From: a virus
Strand: one strand, 5' to 3'
DNA: 64,000 nt
IMG/VR virus record: IMGVR_UViG_3300027801_002650
Span: 16,840-80,839 of that record
The translations under genes and the position numbers were made by a program. Below, piece by piece: positions 49,401-56,300 of the stretch. Within the stretch, counting starts at the first letter, position 1. Each line of letters begins with the position of its first letter. Under the pieces are notes generated by a model that saw only the letters and a program-made list of their open reading frames with translations, was not told the origin of the DNA and did not search any database.

Positions 49401-51067
49401 ACAACCGTACCATCTTCTAACGTAAAGGAGTTGATCGAATGGATTGGGTGAAGGGACTTGATTCCTGAAGGATCTGCGTGGGTTGTATCGTACATCCTAA
49501 CACGGAGCATCGAGTTCTTGCCCTCTTCCTGTGCAAGGACAAATGCATTCTCAGTACCACCCGAGTGAGTAAAGGAAATATTCTGCCCTTTTATAAGAGG
49601 ATAATCTGGGAATGAAGTTCCGTTTTGATAATTACTATCACCATTAGCAAATACCTGCGGTATGGTAATAGTAAAGTAAAGTGCCGTGGCTAATGCTTCT
49701 CGAGTATTGTACTGAAAAATTGAGTTGGCATTTAAATTAAATCCAATGTACGGATAAATCTGTTGGTATGAATGGTACATAACGTATTCATCAGCCAACA
49801 CACCAACGATTGCTTTCTGATTCTTACCACCAGTATATGCTGGAAAAACCTCTACTTCATCGCCGACTTGATAACCCGTCCCTTGCTTCTCAACTCCCAT
49901 AAAGTCAATAGCAAAGTTATTTGATACTCTTATAATATCTGCTGTAGAAGTTACCCCTCCAGCACTCTCAAATGTAACTGTTTGGCCAGGAGAGTAATGG
50001 GAACCAGCAGCATATATCTCAACCTCAGAAACACCACCTCTAACTTCTGCTGTAAGATTTCTCTCAGGTCGGTCTGCAAAATCCTCATCCTCGATAAAGG
50101 TCGCGGGAAGAACTTCGATTGTTTCACCAACTAGAAAATCGAAGAGAGTTGGATTACCGGGAACTCCAGGAGAAGTTTCATCTACCCAATCTGGTAAACC
50201 CGACAGCTCTAAAACGTTGACTTCTTTGTTTTTTACTTGGTTTTTGTAGGAGTTGATTACGAGTGCTTCCACTCCGGAAGTCTTACCCCTGATACGCAAG
50301 CCAGTAAAATCAGATAAGGTAAATCCGTTTGGTATTCCAGCAAGGAAGGTAACAATTGGTGCTCTCCATCGACCATCAGAAGCACGAAGCAACAGAGTTC
50401 CAGGGAAGAATACATCAATATCCTCTCCATACACTAACTTGAATAACCATTGCAAGGTCTTATCAACACCCTTACGGTTGTTGAATGTACGAATCATCTT
50501 GGCAAGTTGCCGTTCGTTTACGTACCTAGCATTCTCCAACTCCGGAAAGTTGGCAAGTAAGGTATCTCTATATGTTTCGTTGAAGAATTTGAGGTCGGTG
50601 GTATCTACGTCCTGTAGATCCATCATGTAGGATGCCGCAAGAATGGCATTATAGGAGACGTCCTTTATACCAGCAGTATAATCTGCCCCTGGGGACTTAG
50701 ACCAAAATCCAACATCAAAGCGATCTTTGTGTTGTTCGACTAGGTCGTCCCATGAAAGACCTTCAGTGAAGATTCTTTCATCATACAGCATTTTCTGACG
50801 AGACTTGTACTGTACATAAATAGTACGACCCTCGTTAATTATTGCTTTGATCAACCCTTTAGCAGCAGATCTTTCCCCGAAGACCAATTGGTCAACGAAA
50901 AATAGTTCTGAAACATCCCTGTCGAGGTCGATACGTACGAGTTCTAACCACTCATAATATGCCTCGAGGAATCCCTGGAAATTTTGTCCAGAGTCTGCAC
51001 GAATAAATTCGGGCAGTTGTTCCTTGATCTGTGCTGAAACGTCTACGTCGTGTATTAATCCTGGCAC
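40430..51067 (-). CDS. Giant gp7-like baseplate wedge protein with long C-terminal extension, 3,545 aa
   Basis: The N-terminal 250 residues (NFQGFLEAYYEWLE, TYRDTLLANFPELEN, NRKGVDKTLQWLFKLVYGEDIDVFFPG) match the C-terminal region of T4 gp7, the wedge initiator. YSIRSGFELSTYRDLVKRLLHVAGEQLFGE near 890-920 matches the gp7 end. A GxGY module lies at about 335-410. Beyond residue 950 the protein is an enormous β-rich extension: three repeats around 1400, 1610 and 1790 (VYxxTxxG, LDxGGPxDxY), further IEIE-type repeats to about 2800, a LamG-like domain at about 2840-3050 and an acidic tail with FILAEE and LTQQGHTILSDE. T4 gp7 has about 1,030 residues. Its place between gp6 and gp8 supports the call. 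Confidence 0.82.
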   Translation of the reverse strand: MPGLIHDVDVSAQIKEQLPEFIRADSGQNFQGFLEAYYEWLELVRIDLDRDVSELFFVDQLVFGERSAAKGLIKAIINEGRTIYVQYKSRQKMLYDERIFTEGLSWDDLVEQHKDRFDVGFWSKSPGADYTAGIKDVSYNAILAASYMMDLQDVDTTDLKFFNETYRDTLLANFPELENARYVNERQLAKMIRTFNNRKGVDKTLQWLFKLVYGEDIDVFFPGTLLLRASDGRWRAPIVTFLAGIPNGFTLSDFTGLRIRGKTSGVEALVINSYKNQVKNKEVNVLELSGLPDWVDETSPGVPGNPTLFDFLVGETIEVLPATFIEDEDFADRPERNLTAEVRGGVSEVEIYAAGSHYSPGQTVTFESAGGVTSTADIIRVSNNFAIDFMGVEKQGTGYQVGDEVEVFPAYTGGKNQKAIVGVLADEYVMYHSYQQIYPYIGFNLNANSIFQYNTREALATALYFTITIPQVFANGDSNYQNGTSFPDYPLIKGQNISFTHSGGTENAFVLAQEEGKNSMLRVRMYDTTHADPSGIKSLHPIHSINSFTLEDGTVVERVDDTTYGGSVTANVQFKDMRIEDAAVYTDEIFGGIQSITVISTGVEFFDLPSALVKGRSNTAVYPTWTANTQEEVDYGGDGGKYTVSAYNTMQITTDESTMVFANGWSPTDPDYPISRVAAMETVRTTSIPGGLKTYVHGNAAFGEIRAELVGVLDRSSISYFTQEDWTLAADDTFYVMMEDDPDEEDRMLAEGDSLVLKVLFEEDVADPFLANQTLRVIDANGTLLLSFDGILIEDFRKQGTDGVINVPYLATNSIFQMLVRDPGSDFSQDFLPASDVITFGALNANLIPILSGTIKYEGEWKGYNGILSSPQVLQDSYYWQDFSYSIRSGFELSTYRDLVKRLLHVAGEQLFGEMIITINVNAQMFSGGDYGAKHDINYLLDANSHTNGPFGGPFLDRPFFNLEKEFLYTAANGAVAPFAISPWQANTEDQYADLDARLYNLQILHEPILHDGLFYANGQPVTWVITPGKTYNNPELTAQMPRFITENAILRPEGLLMEDQFQTTGPDYIYGEFPDAIAYKQFQHGARVDWKEFRYLRDLGEIKWIDESLNDYRGGYYYQVPDDSAEGAWYRIDLEGNNLLTEEDKHDLITEDSAQDLTFLPETYYGLTANSVTIVATQSNSSDLIVNGGDFSSDPITGVSVGQKFDIEFDAFEPHYQHSGYSFLIDDGVDDLAVAVESAYEEFRGQMLPAAVFSSPFSHEVFVFSPPLPFSYLWFQNGYASADAAGFNPATPSGVNYYIEKDTGEIGIYRLDYMLTPDRFVVTYISGDIINGGSLRRGDINTFEGRVNLKDASNNLLNRANFTAEINEIGLVNPSIENLTVVSGGNPSFEVPSVYTFTHEGSSNYNVARVSGPVLDWGGPSDIYGGGIHNAIIRQTVPQVLEFDGFDFLAETLITIQTSNTTASALSYPQNWFIPQTPSAPLMTVDVFPGYNYGEFTIDGVTHIADVRLRDVTSISTPGIMMFVDFNSISPGQWLRVGLSDSSSMYGVGFGMYLGKTADTIFIKNMGFATTPWGDTNFNIGSGSSPTYVYTVEDSPIESVPLANPAVYSMTPLGLNRHEAVYVAGHKIDFGGPTDRFNSGFETTISYYEGAEAAKTVRIKDNAGVDYTGPEIEKIIISDIVPHKFTGTSNGIMTVSSNIDGPGNFYRFDNMNGAGFNIGEIVCIKGTLIDGKQLDFKAEISSLGSLTVKLPETTFIPGGIFSGDHQYRNVTASLFAIQPANTGSLDHLNTDFVYSEYKVTPTGTNNEYTVTHLGGAVLNFGGDNNVYDQFVGNAIYLDGDANVATYNFTHYGPFEATMTDTNPPQFHIEEELSGSFITRNASFYRQEIQMTFGGEISAPFYLKIEDTTPGAVWNPINFDYPYWALDGRIYAEMQNEIDFDLPIDVTTQNFYNPLFDKERHPSDYDGTVYRDWRDNPTTIPEPYRVRYDRVIADLPDFNSFVFFAEQQNQDPTGNLQIVFEDDGNMLSEEFSADWQQAGANGSVHTHRDWFAFSEPTIVYHNNDFINTQIPSVLHISGSTQPEIYPTLNLYATPSMNVEIEIRGHGNPLVPTEYHYLPVHVAADEGWLNPEVVKPINMEMFILNDLGDFNVEIGEIIAIPTAVEIDILMVISATSTAVKLPLGRQCGLLIQETASVASSQMLYERLIMTPPEYHSTYYPDFVTTSAEKIGIDIGYNTTGELLITESSEQKVANTDVIGNFSSRMVTESQGFQLEYLAIEDECGDIPVEYHKEIYCFYDASTTFSVFTPTHSPQLEYNMQANVQFSVHPEAVEIEYHHSQSMPDTLAYVAGEQRVIDHTLIPYGLETESGGWHCLLDDNPNSAVTFEDNGYILNEEIPESIRNLVYNWDLVDRQFSEYNQEGSDLRRDTRGWSVIQDYPAYELDFGDIQPMNLTPVMWEPNRKPAQNVPYYFYTEDGNFLVYEDGDHINDEQARWWMPQTFPRHIEIELYLEVPPPYIAPPDRADVLLIDLTSIVVYSEPQLEMSDPIFYDASVTVSREIHNHLVPFNAGTIWWNFPQSPVYRSYSKDSDLREILDGGTPADVDGFAPKDIGACVVTSLHERSLTFEFIVEYNTATIYSYYEPILYMPEQDLIVRESHEWEEEFYLFVPRQQIITHSQYHRQNEFELDVQLPIDASTIVLPIHEVHDPILVGNLIGGSEFAEPEHEFHLGIVYAWTIATSDLGENVIHWDLTSFITPQITVSLDLSFESLIFDYDIVGCADVFPYSVTDRGPNYYGVTPYETIWTPIGDTALVHRRNDTNGLRINTYDSYPLAKQQDSDISAANNEWTVTAMFNIETFQSLDGHNRGNQDSNNWDPMWIWSQANDNEGPGFRFGINNRFMVFTYGDPDGANTFITRLEIDPTDTVPYNWPNRYRTRLDKWYSITISYNGRHCGAGINEFRTDDPETGWIEGTDDPLNNQFRFYLSELESGETTELSSSAHPLTVNTVTTAVPEGFTVGASGPETLRSSSNTGSFSTFYEHGMKVALVATHNRTLSGREIGGNSYDNRSGFGLDPMGWKSLEESSFVYVDDANNIAIEGVRDPNLKRVTANTTQIWTFGNGRNDGFMQQSIKGIYSSVPNNFLVDSTIMNSHALFLSGANTTHFTVGKPSGLGKDTPDFSNQFALFAGDVSTIEIDYIDPFLVPPQPISVNGAYTFAGNTTSLKTEYDFTYAGVTIDVTNLVPFQFAPFEITPVIQFNITATGDQFNGGTSALNNSNSQIITSIDYDWSIHSTDIRSHVIDVEKHVLQLNEIPLTTEIFELYANTITADLGGSILSDVGIPPDTGDIANLSFLVDATTEGTRHIETSYAVIQYGQGRIFIQGDDVQLHGLLIEEPLQFILAEEDDTPIITEVYDGEGGLATELDEFILAEGTYNTLILDAELGGSPFFITTETGFDLDLELFTGYGDSIIAGYDSLHDFVLTEKYDMVQQDDWLLTQQGHTILSDEPIRATKSEIILDSLSNPRTIADIVFEDFIRFDTHDGVSTLD
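41905..42545 (-). other. LamG/concanavalin-like domain within the giant protein
   Basis: The segment from WTVTAMFNIETFQSL to KVALVATHNRTLSGREI has the WYSITISYNG centre, FRFGINNRF and repeated β-strands of a laminin-G or lectin-like jelly roll. Such domains often bind carbohydrate. This places a possible glycan-binding function in a baseplate protein. Limits are approximate. Confidence 0.6.
45550..46880 (-). repeat. Three long repeats in the giant protein
   Basis: Segments VYTFTHEGSSNYNVARVSG, VYSMTPLGLNRHEAVYVAG and YKVTPTGTNNEYTVTHLGG each lead into a VLDWGGPSDIY-like turn and recur with a period of about 180-210 residues. They are probably stacked β domains. Limits are approximate. Confidence 0.65.
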
Positions 51068-51079
51068 ACCAGATATATC

Positions 51080-52954
51080 CTATGAATTTTGTGACGATGA
51101 TACTGTTGAAGTGTTCCGTGTTGGGTCATTCCCATCCCGATCAACTACAGCATGCATAGTTATTTTTATGTCCTCGTCCAAGATGGCGAGGATCTGGTCA
51201 CGCACTGGGGTAATATCGTTAATTGCAGGACGAACAAAGACATCCAGTTTATCATTATCAAAAGAAAGAGGGCTAAACCCCTGTATCTCTATCTTACCTG
51301 AATCATAATGAACCTTACCTACGTTGGATTTTACAATAGTTTTTTCCAAAGAATTTGGATCGACATAAATAACTCTCAGTCTACCTTGTACAGTATTTTC
51401 AAGATGTAGATCCTCAAATTGACAATTAGCAACTTCAGATCCTGCATCGTTTTCGTGCGAGAATTTTGTTGAGGTTAGTGTGCCGACGTAAGATTGATTA
51501 GGTAAATATAAAGTATTATTCGTTTTCAAATCTAAGTTGTTCTCAGATACGATTGAAGGTATGAATGTTTTTCTAAGTCTGACCGACGTCAAGTTATTTC
51601 TAATGGAAAGGTCTTGTCCGTCTATTTCTGCAATCAAACTTGAATACCTGAATATTCGATCGAAAGTTAACAACTCACCTTTGCTGAAATTCTTAATATA
51701 GGTTGCTACATTCTGAGCTATAATTTCTTGTGGAGTAGGAGTAGCATCAGGATTATAGTACATGTCTATTGTAAGTTCAACAAAGGTATAATCTGGATCA
51801 ATGACGTTTATCCTTATAGCAACAAGATTCCTCTCAGTTAGTTGAAGTCGAATATTTGTTTTTTCGACGTATGAATAGAATGCTCTATTCTGAGGTTTGA
51901 CTGCTATGTAAACATCACCGTATTTTGGAGGGTCATTGTCTTCCCCTCCCCATCCTGTTAGGGAATCTAAGTTCGGTACGAGGACTCTGGTGTATGCCAA
52001 GTAATCCTGGAGAGTAACGCACCTGCCTTGAGCAGCAAAATATTTAGGTGCATTGTATTTTATTTCAGCAACTGCTTCGCGAGGTTTGCCTCCACTCGAT
52101 GCCTGTACTGTTGTAATGATTGCTTCGCTCTGTCCTCCTATTGTGCCTGTGGGAACAAAGTCAAATGCTTTATTGGATGCTTCGCCATTCGTAGAAATGT
52201 AATCAAACAAAACGACGTTGCCGTCTTCGATTTTACGTCCGAGGGTATTATTACCAAATGTGACTTCGTATCTTGCACCATCTATCTCGTCAAGATAATA
52301 GACATTTGATGTGCCAAAGAGCTCAGTTACGTTGTTAGCAATGTGCCAGGTGGATGAGGTATCGTCTAATTGGCTTGACTGAATAACCACGTCAAGAGTA
52401 TTTACGTCTGCCGTTATGTTTTTAACAAGAAACTGTTGATCGGGATTCGTCTCATCATTAATATATGAATGACGAATCGGAGTTCCTTCACGGATTTCTA
52501 TGTTGTTGGCAAAATAGTCACCAGTCCTACTTGGTTTTACAGTAATTGTCTCAGTGGTAACGTAGAAATAAGATTCTCCGTTAACTGTTGTAGAAAATTC
52601 TGTGTACTCTTCTAGGATTAATGGATCAGCAGTTGGTGTATCGGGAATGATCTGAACATTAATAACTGCCATCGGGGCAACCGCAGATCTAGGGGTATAG
52701 CCTATTGCCTTTGCTTTTGAGACAACGTTGTTTCTTAACTGAGCAGATTGCAAAAAGGATTCGTTAGATAGTTGATTGACATAGTACGCATTGTAAAATG
52801 TGTTATACGCCAACATATCTGCCATCAAACTGAGGTTTGATCCCTCAAAGTCAAAATCGGCAAATTGATTCTTGGATTTAACGAATTGCATTAGATTCGA
52901 TTTAATATTATCGAAATCTAAATCGGAAACCTGTAAAGCAGTGTTTACTGCCAT
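51080..52954 (-). CDS. 6: Baseplate wedge protein gp6-like
   Basis: The 624-residue protein opens with LDFDNIKSNLMQFVKSKNQFADFDFEGSNLSLMADMLAYNTFYNAYYVNQLSNESF, the conserved gp6 start (FxxIKxNLxxx, DYDFEGSxLxxLxDLLAYNT in T4). LRNNVVSKAKAIGYTPRS follows. The middle has EAVAEIKYNAPKYFAAQGRCVTLQDYLAYTR, the baseplate-J-like core shared with gpJ. gp6 joins wedges into the inner ring. The start overlaps the gp25 stop by one base, and the last part is Ser/Asn rich. Confidence 0.9.
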   Translation of the reverse strand: MAVNTALQVSDLDFDNIKSNLMQFVKSKNQFADFDFEGSNLSLMADMLAYNTFYNAYYVNQLSNESFLQSAQLRNNVVSKAKAIGYTPRSAVAPMAVINVQIIPDTPTADPLILEEYTEFSTTVNGESYFYVTTETITVKPSRTGDYFANNIEIREGTPIRHSYINDETNPDQQFLVKNITADVNTLDVVIQSSQLDDTSSTWHIANNVTELFGTSNVYYLDEIDGARYEVTFGNNTLGRKIEDGNVVLFDYISTNGEASNKAFDFVPTGTIGGQSEAIITTVQASSGGKPREAVAEIKYNAPKYFAAQGRCVTLQDYLAYTRVLVPNLDSLTGWGGEDNDPPKYGDVYIAVKPQNRAFYSYVEKTNIRLQLTERNLVAIRINVIDPDYTFVELTIDMYYNPDATPTPQEIIAQNVATYIKNFSKGELLTFDRIFRYSSLIAEIDGQDLSIRNNLTSVRLRKTFIPSIVSENNLDLKTNNTLYLPNQSYVGTLTSTKFSHENDAGSEVANCQFEDLHLENTVQGRLRVIYVDPNSLEKTIVKSNVGKVHYDSGKIEIQGFSPLSFDNDKLDVFVRPAINDITPVRDQILAILDEDIKITMHAVVDRDGNDPTRNTSTVSSSQNS

Positions 52955-53352
52955 TATCTACCTCTCTGCAAAACTTGTGAAACTTCAACTTCCTGTGTAG
53001 TATCTAGTATTACGCACGTCACAAAAATATCATAACGATGCTTTTCTTCGTCAGGAATGACCTGGACGGACTTAACACTTACCCGTGGTTCTTGCGTCGC
53101 AACAGCAGAACGAATACGGTTTTCCATTCTACTGGCCGTAAGGTTCGTCATTGGTTCAAACAGCATTTCCTTTAAACCAGCACCAAGATCAGGTCTAAAC
53201 AACCTTTCATAAGGACCAGTTGATAATATATTTAAGATCGATGCTTGAACTGCCTGCTCGTTTGTTATTTCGTCGACATCCTTAGTTACAGGATTCCTTT
53301 TCATAGACAAGGAAATATCAGAAAACGTCGTGGGTATTGGTTCAGTAGCCAT
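52954..53352 (-). CDS. 25: Baseplate wedge protein gp25-like
   Basis: The 132-residue protein has the layout of the GPW/gp25 family: FSDISLSMKRNPVTKDV, NEQAVQASILNILSTGPYERLFRPDLGAGLKEMLFEP, MENRIRSAVATQEPRV and a YDIFVTCVILDTTQEV strand. Family members have an EPR motif in a loop, here as TQEPRV. gp25 lies at the wedge and contacts the sheath. Its length is that of T4 gp25. Confidence 0.93.
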   Translation of the reverse strand: MATEPIPTTFSDISLSMKRNPVTKDVDEITNEQAVQASILNILSTGPYERLFRPDLGAGLKEMLFEPMTNLTASRMENRIRSAVATQEPRVSVKSVQVIPDEEKHRYDIFVTCVILDTTQEVEVSQVLQRGR

Positions 53353-53356
53353 ACAG

Positions 53357-53367
53357 TATTTAGGTTT
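53357..53367 (-). promoter_or_regulatory. 11-base motif shared with the gp8 leader
   Basis: Minus-strand AAACCTAAATA lies in the 18-base gap between the 1,554-aa gene and gp25. It ends four bases before the gp25 ATG, so any transcript started from it would have almost no leader. It is identical to the motif at 40418-40428. It may be a late promoter or chance. Confidence 0.3.
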
Positions 53368-53370
53368 CGT

Positions 53371-56300
53371 CTATGCTACGTCTTCCACTAAAGGAATATT
53401 TTTAGTAATAGCAACAATCTCTCCTGAACTTGCCGGCACCAAAGGATCTGTGACATCAAGGAAAGCAAAGTTTCGACTCTCGCCAGCACCATTTTTAGAG
53501 AACACCATGTAGTACATTGCCTCAATTGGAAGGGCAACATCGGCGACAGGTCTTGAAATCTCTCCAAGATCATCGTCGGATATTGGGGTAACTCCATGAT
53601 TTATTATTCCTGTGTTGGCCGCATGTGCAGTAAAAGCACTTGAGTCTAGTGGAACTGCCAATGCTGTATCCGTAAATAAATCTATTATTTGAGCATTTGC
53701 TGTGCTAACTGAAGCATAATAATCATTATTATTTAGTTCCGTTGTTCCTGCCACAGCAGAGAAGGATATCAATTCCCCTGTCTTAACACCATGTACCTCT
53801 TCTTCCATTGAGATTTGTGTAGAGGTTCCAAGAGAAACAGCACCAACAAACCCCTGTGCATTTGATTTTCTGCCAGTAACATCCACTCTTGTAAAATCCT
53901 CAGTACCATAGTAGATTGTATAATTATCAACAAAGGATTCATCTAACGCAGGAGTAATATCAAATGTACCTGTAATAAAGTTTGGCGTATTCGTAATATC
54001 CTCGAAATGTATTCCCTCAGGTGCGAATCGTGGAAAATATCCATTATCATTAATCGCAATGTTGTAGGAAGTTCGTTGTACTACCTTTTGCCCTGGGACA
54101 TTCTGTTTATCACGAGCAGAGTAAATCATGAAGTGAGTTACCGTCTTATCGAGGTCTGTCAATGGAACTGATGTCGTGAGTAAACCATTCTGGTCAATGG
54201 AACGATAGTTTACGTCTGTCCCAATCTGCGCACCGACTTGCGAGACGGTATTGGTTGCCAGATTGTACTCGCCAAAGAAAACTCTATAAACATCATCGAT
54301 ACCAAACTGAGACACGTGCCCATCACCTCTTTCAATTTTAATATCACCTGCGATCTTATATCTATCTGGTTCTGAATCTGTAAACGCAGCAGACTTAGCA
54401 CCCACCCTTGGTGCTGTAATCTTCCCAAGATCATATTGAACAACAGGAGACAAACCATTTTGGTTCTCAGAATATACCAGCATAGTTTCCATCCTACCGA
54501 AGTCATCAATATCAAGTTGCTCACCAGTAATTGAGACAGTCTGTATTCCTCCACCAGCAGGCAAAATCACAGACCTCCAAGGATCTGTAGTCAAGTCACT
54601 ACCATTTGAATCCCCAAAGAATATTCTATATCCTAATACCGATGAGGTATCCTCAGGTCCAGACTGATCTTTATCCTCAATAGTAAATGATAGATTAGTA
54701 AGAAATGCCTCGTTGATAGAAACAGAGGAAACAACCTCATCTACGATTACTTCAGGTTGTGCAGGCAACGTTGTCGAAATAGGAATGACATGCTCAGCAT
54801 CGGATTCTCTTGACGTATAAAAAGTAACATTCCCAAATTTATTTAAAATACTACAGAATGAAACAAGTAATACGTGAGTAGTACCCTTAGGTATTGTATT
54901 TGCTCCGACTTCAACATCCTTGGCAAGTGGAATATCATTTGTTACTGATTGTTCAAAATCTAATCCCTTTGCCAACCATGAATGTATTTCTTGTGATCGA
55001 ATGTATGTAATATTTTCAAACTCATCTTTTTCTGCCTTTGCCCAATAAAGAGTGTATCCTATTACTTCCCCATTTCTTTCTTCTTCGGCAGTCAACCTCT
55101 CGACCTCAAATTTCCAGAAAAACTTTAGCTTATCTGATCCTGCTCTCATTTGATTAGAGTTAAATCCTAATGCTGCAGCATCTAGCAAGTTGTCAGTTAC
55201 TACTCCTGTTTGGGTTGAGTTTGGATCACGAAGTGCTTGATTAGCATCTAGAGCAGCATTTTCGGCATCAGTTTCTGATACATAACCACCACTTCCCTGT
55301 AAACCTGTTCCAGCATTTTCAAACTTATCAGTTCCGCCTTCAGATAAATCCAAAGTAGTAACCAATCCATCATCTATATCATTTGGAAGCACCATTAAAT
55401 CTTTGGAAATATCACTATTTCGATTCATATCTTCAGAGAACATTGAATCAAAATGACCACCTCTTCGAAGGGTTTCAGACAACTGTTCTTTAATTTCACT
55501 CTGGAACCCAGTTAGGGATTTCTCCAACAACCCACCATATTTTTGTCTGGCATCCTCGAAATTCTTAAATGCTTGGTTGGTGTTTAGGAACTTCATAAAT
55601 GCCCCGAAGTCTGATTCAGCACCAAGCAGCATAACTGCGAATGAATACTTCAAGTGTTTTGGTGGTGCTCCATCTGCTGTCTTCAGTTCGTTCAATTTTT
55701 GCTGGAGACCTGCCTTTCCATTAGCACTAAAAGTCACTCCGTAGATACCGGAGTCTGCAAGTTTCGCCAGTGCCTTTAGCCACTCGAGAAAGTTTACTAT
55801 TCCCGTCTCGAGGTCTTTTAAAAACCCTATCACATCATCAAGTAACTGCACTATCTCAGAAAGGGCATTCGCTCCACCTTTTGCTAATCCTCGTAAGAAC
55901 TGAGTAAACCCCAAAATGGTATTTCTAACAGCGAAGGCAAAGTCTGGGAAGAACTCGGCGACTGTAATCTTTTGAGCAAAGTCTGGAGCCACCGAAGGTG
56001 GAAAATCATATCCACTAAAATCACCCAACTCAGTATTAAATGTACCGAGAACACATGCCTTAGAATCTGCCCCAGTCATTTGTCGATTAACATCAATATT
56101 TCCTTCTCCATCCTCAACTGCTACATAAACCAATTCACCTAGCTGAAAAGGTTGTCCCTCGATTGGTTCGTATTTACCCTGACCCTGTGAATTTGTATAA
56201 GGCATTACTTGAAGTCGTTGAGCACTGTACGCTGATTTTGTATTCGATGAAAATTCTAATTCTCCTGTGCCCGAAGCAGTAGGAACATTATAAGCACTTT

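Noticed and set aside
41251-52050. Further TATTTAGG matches (near 41251, 45698, 52048) as promoters
   Set aside because: They lie inside coding sequence and are explained by common codon pairs; only the two intergenic copies share the longer 11-base form.
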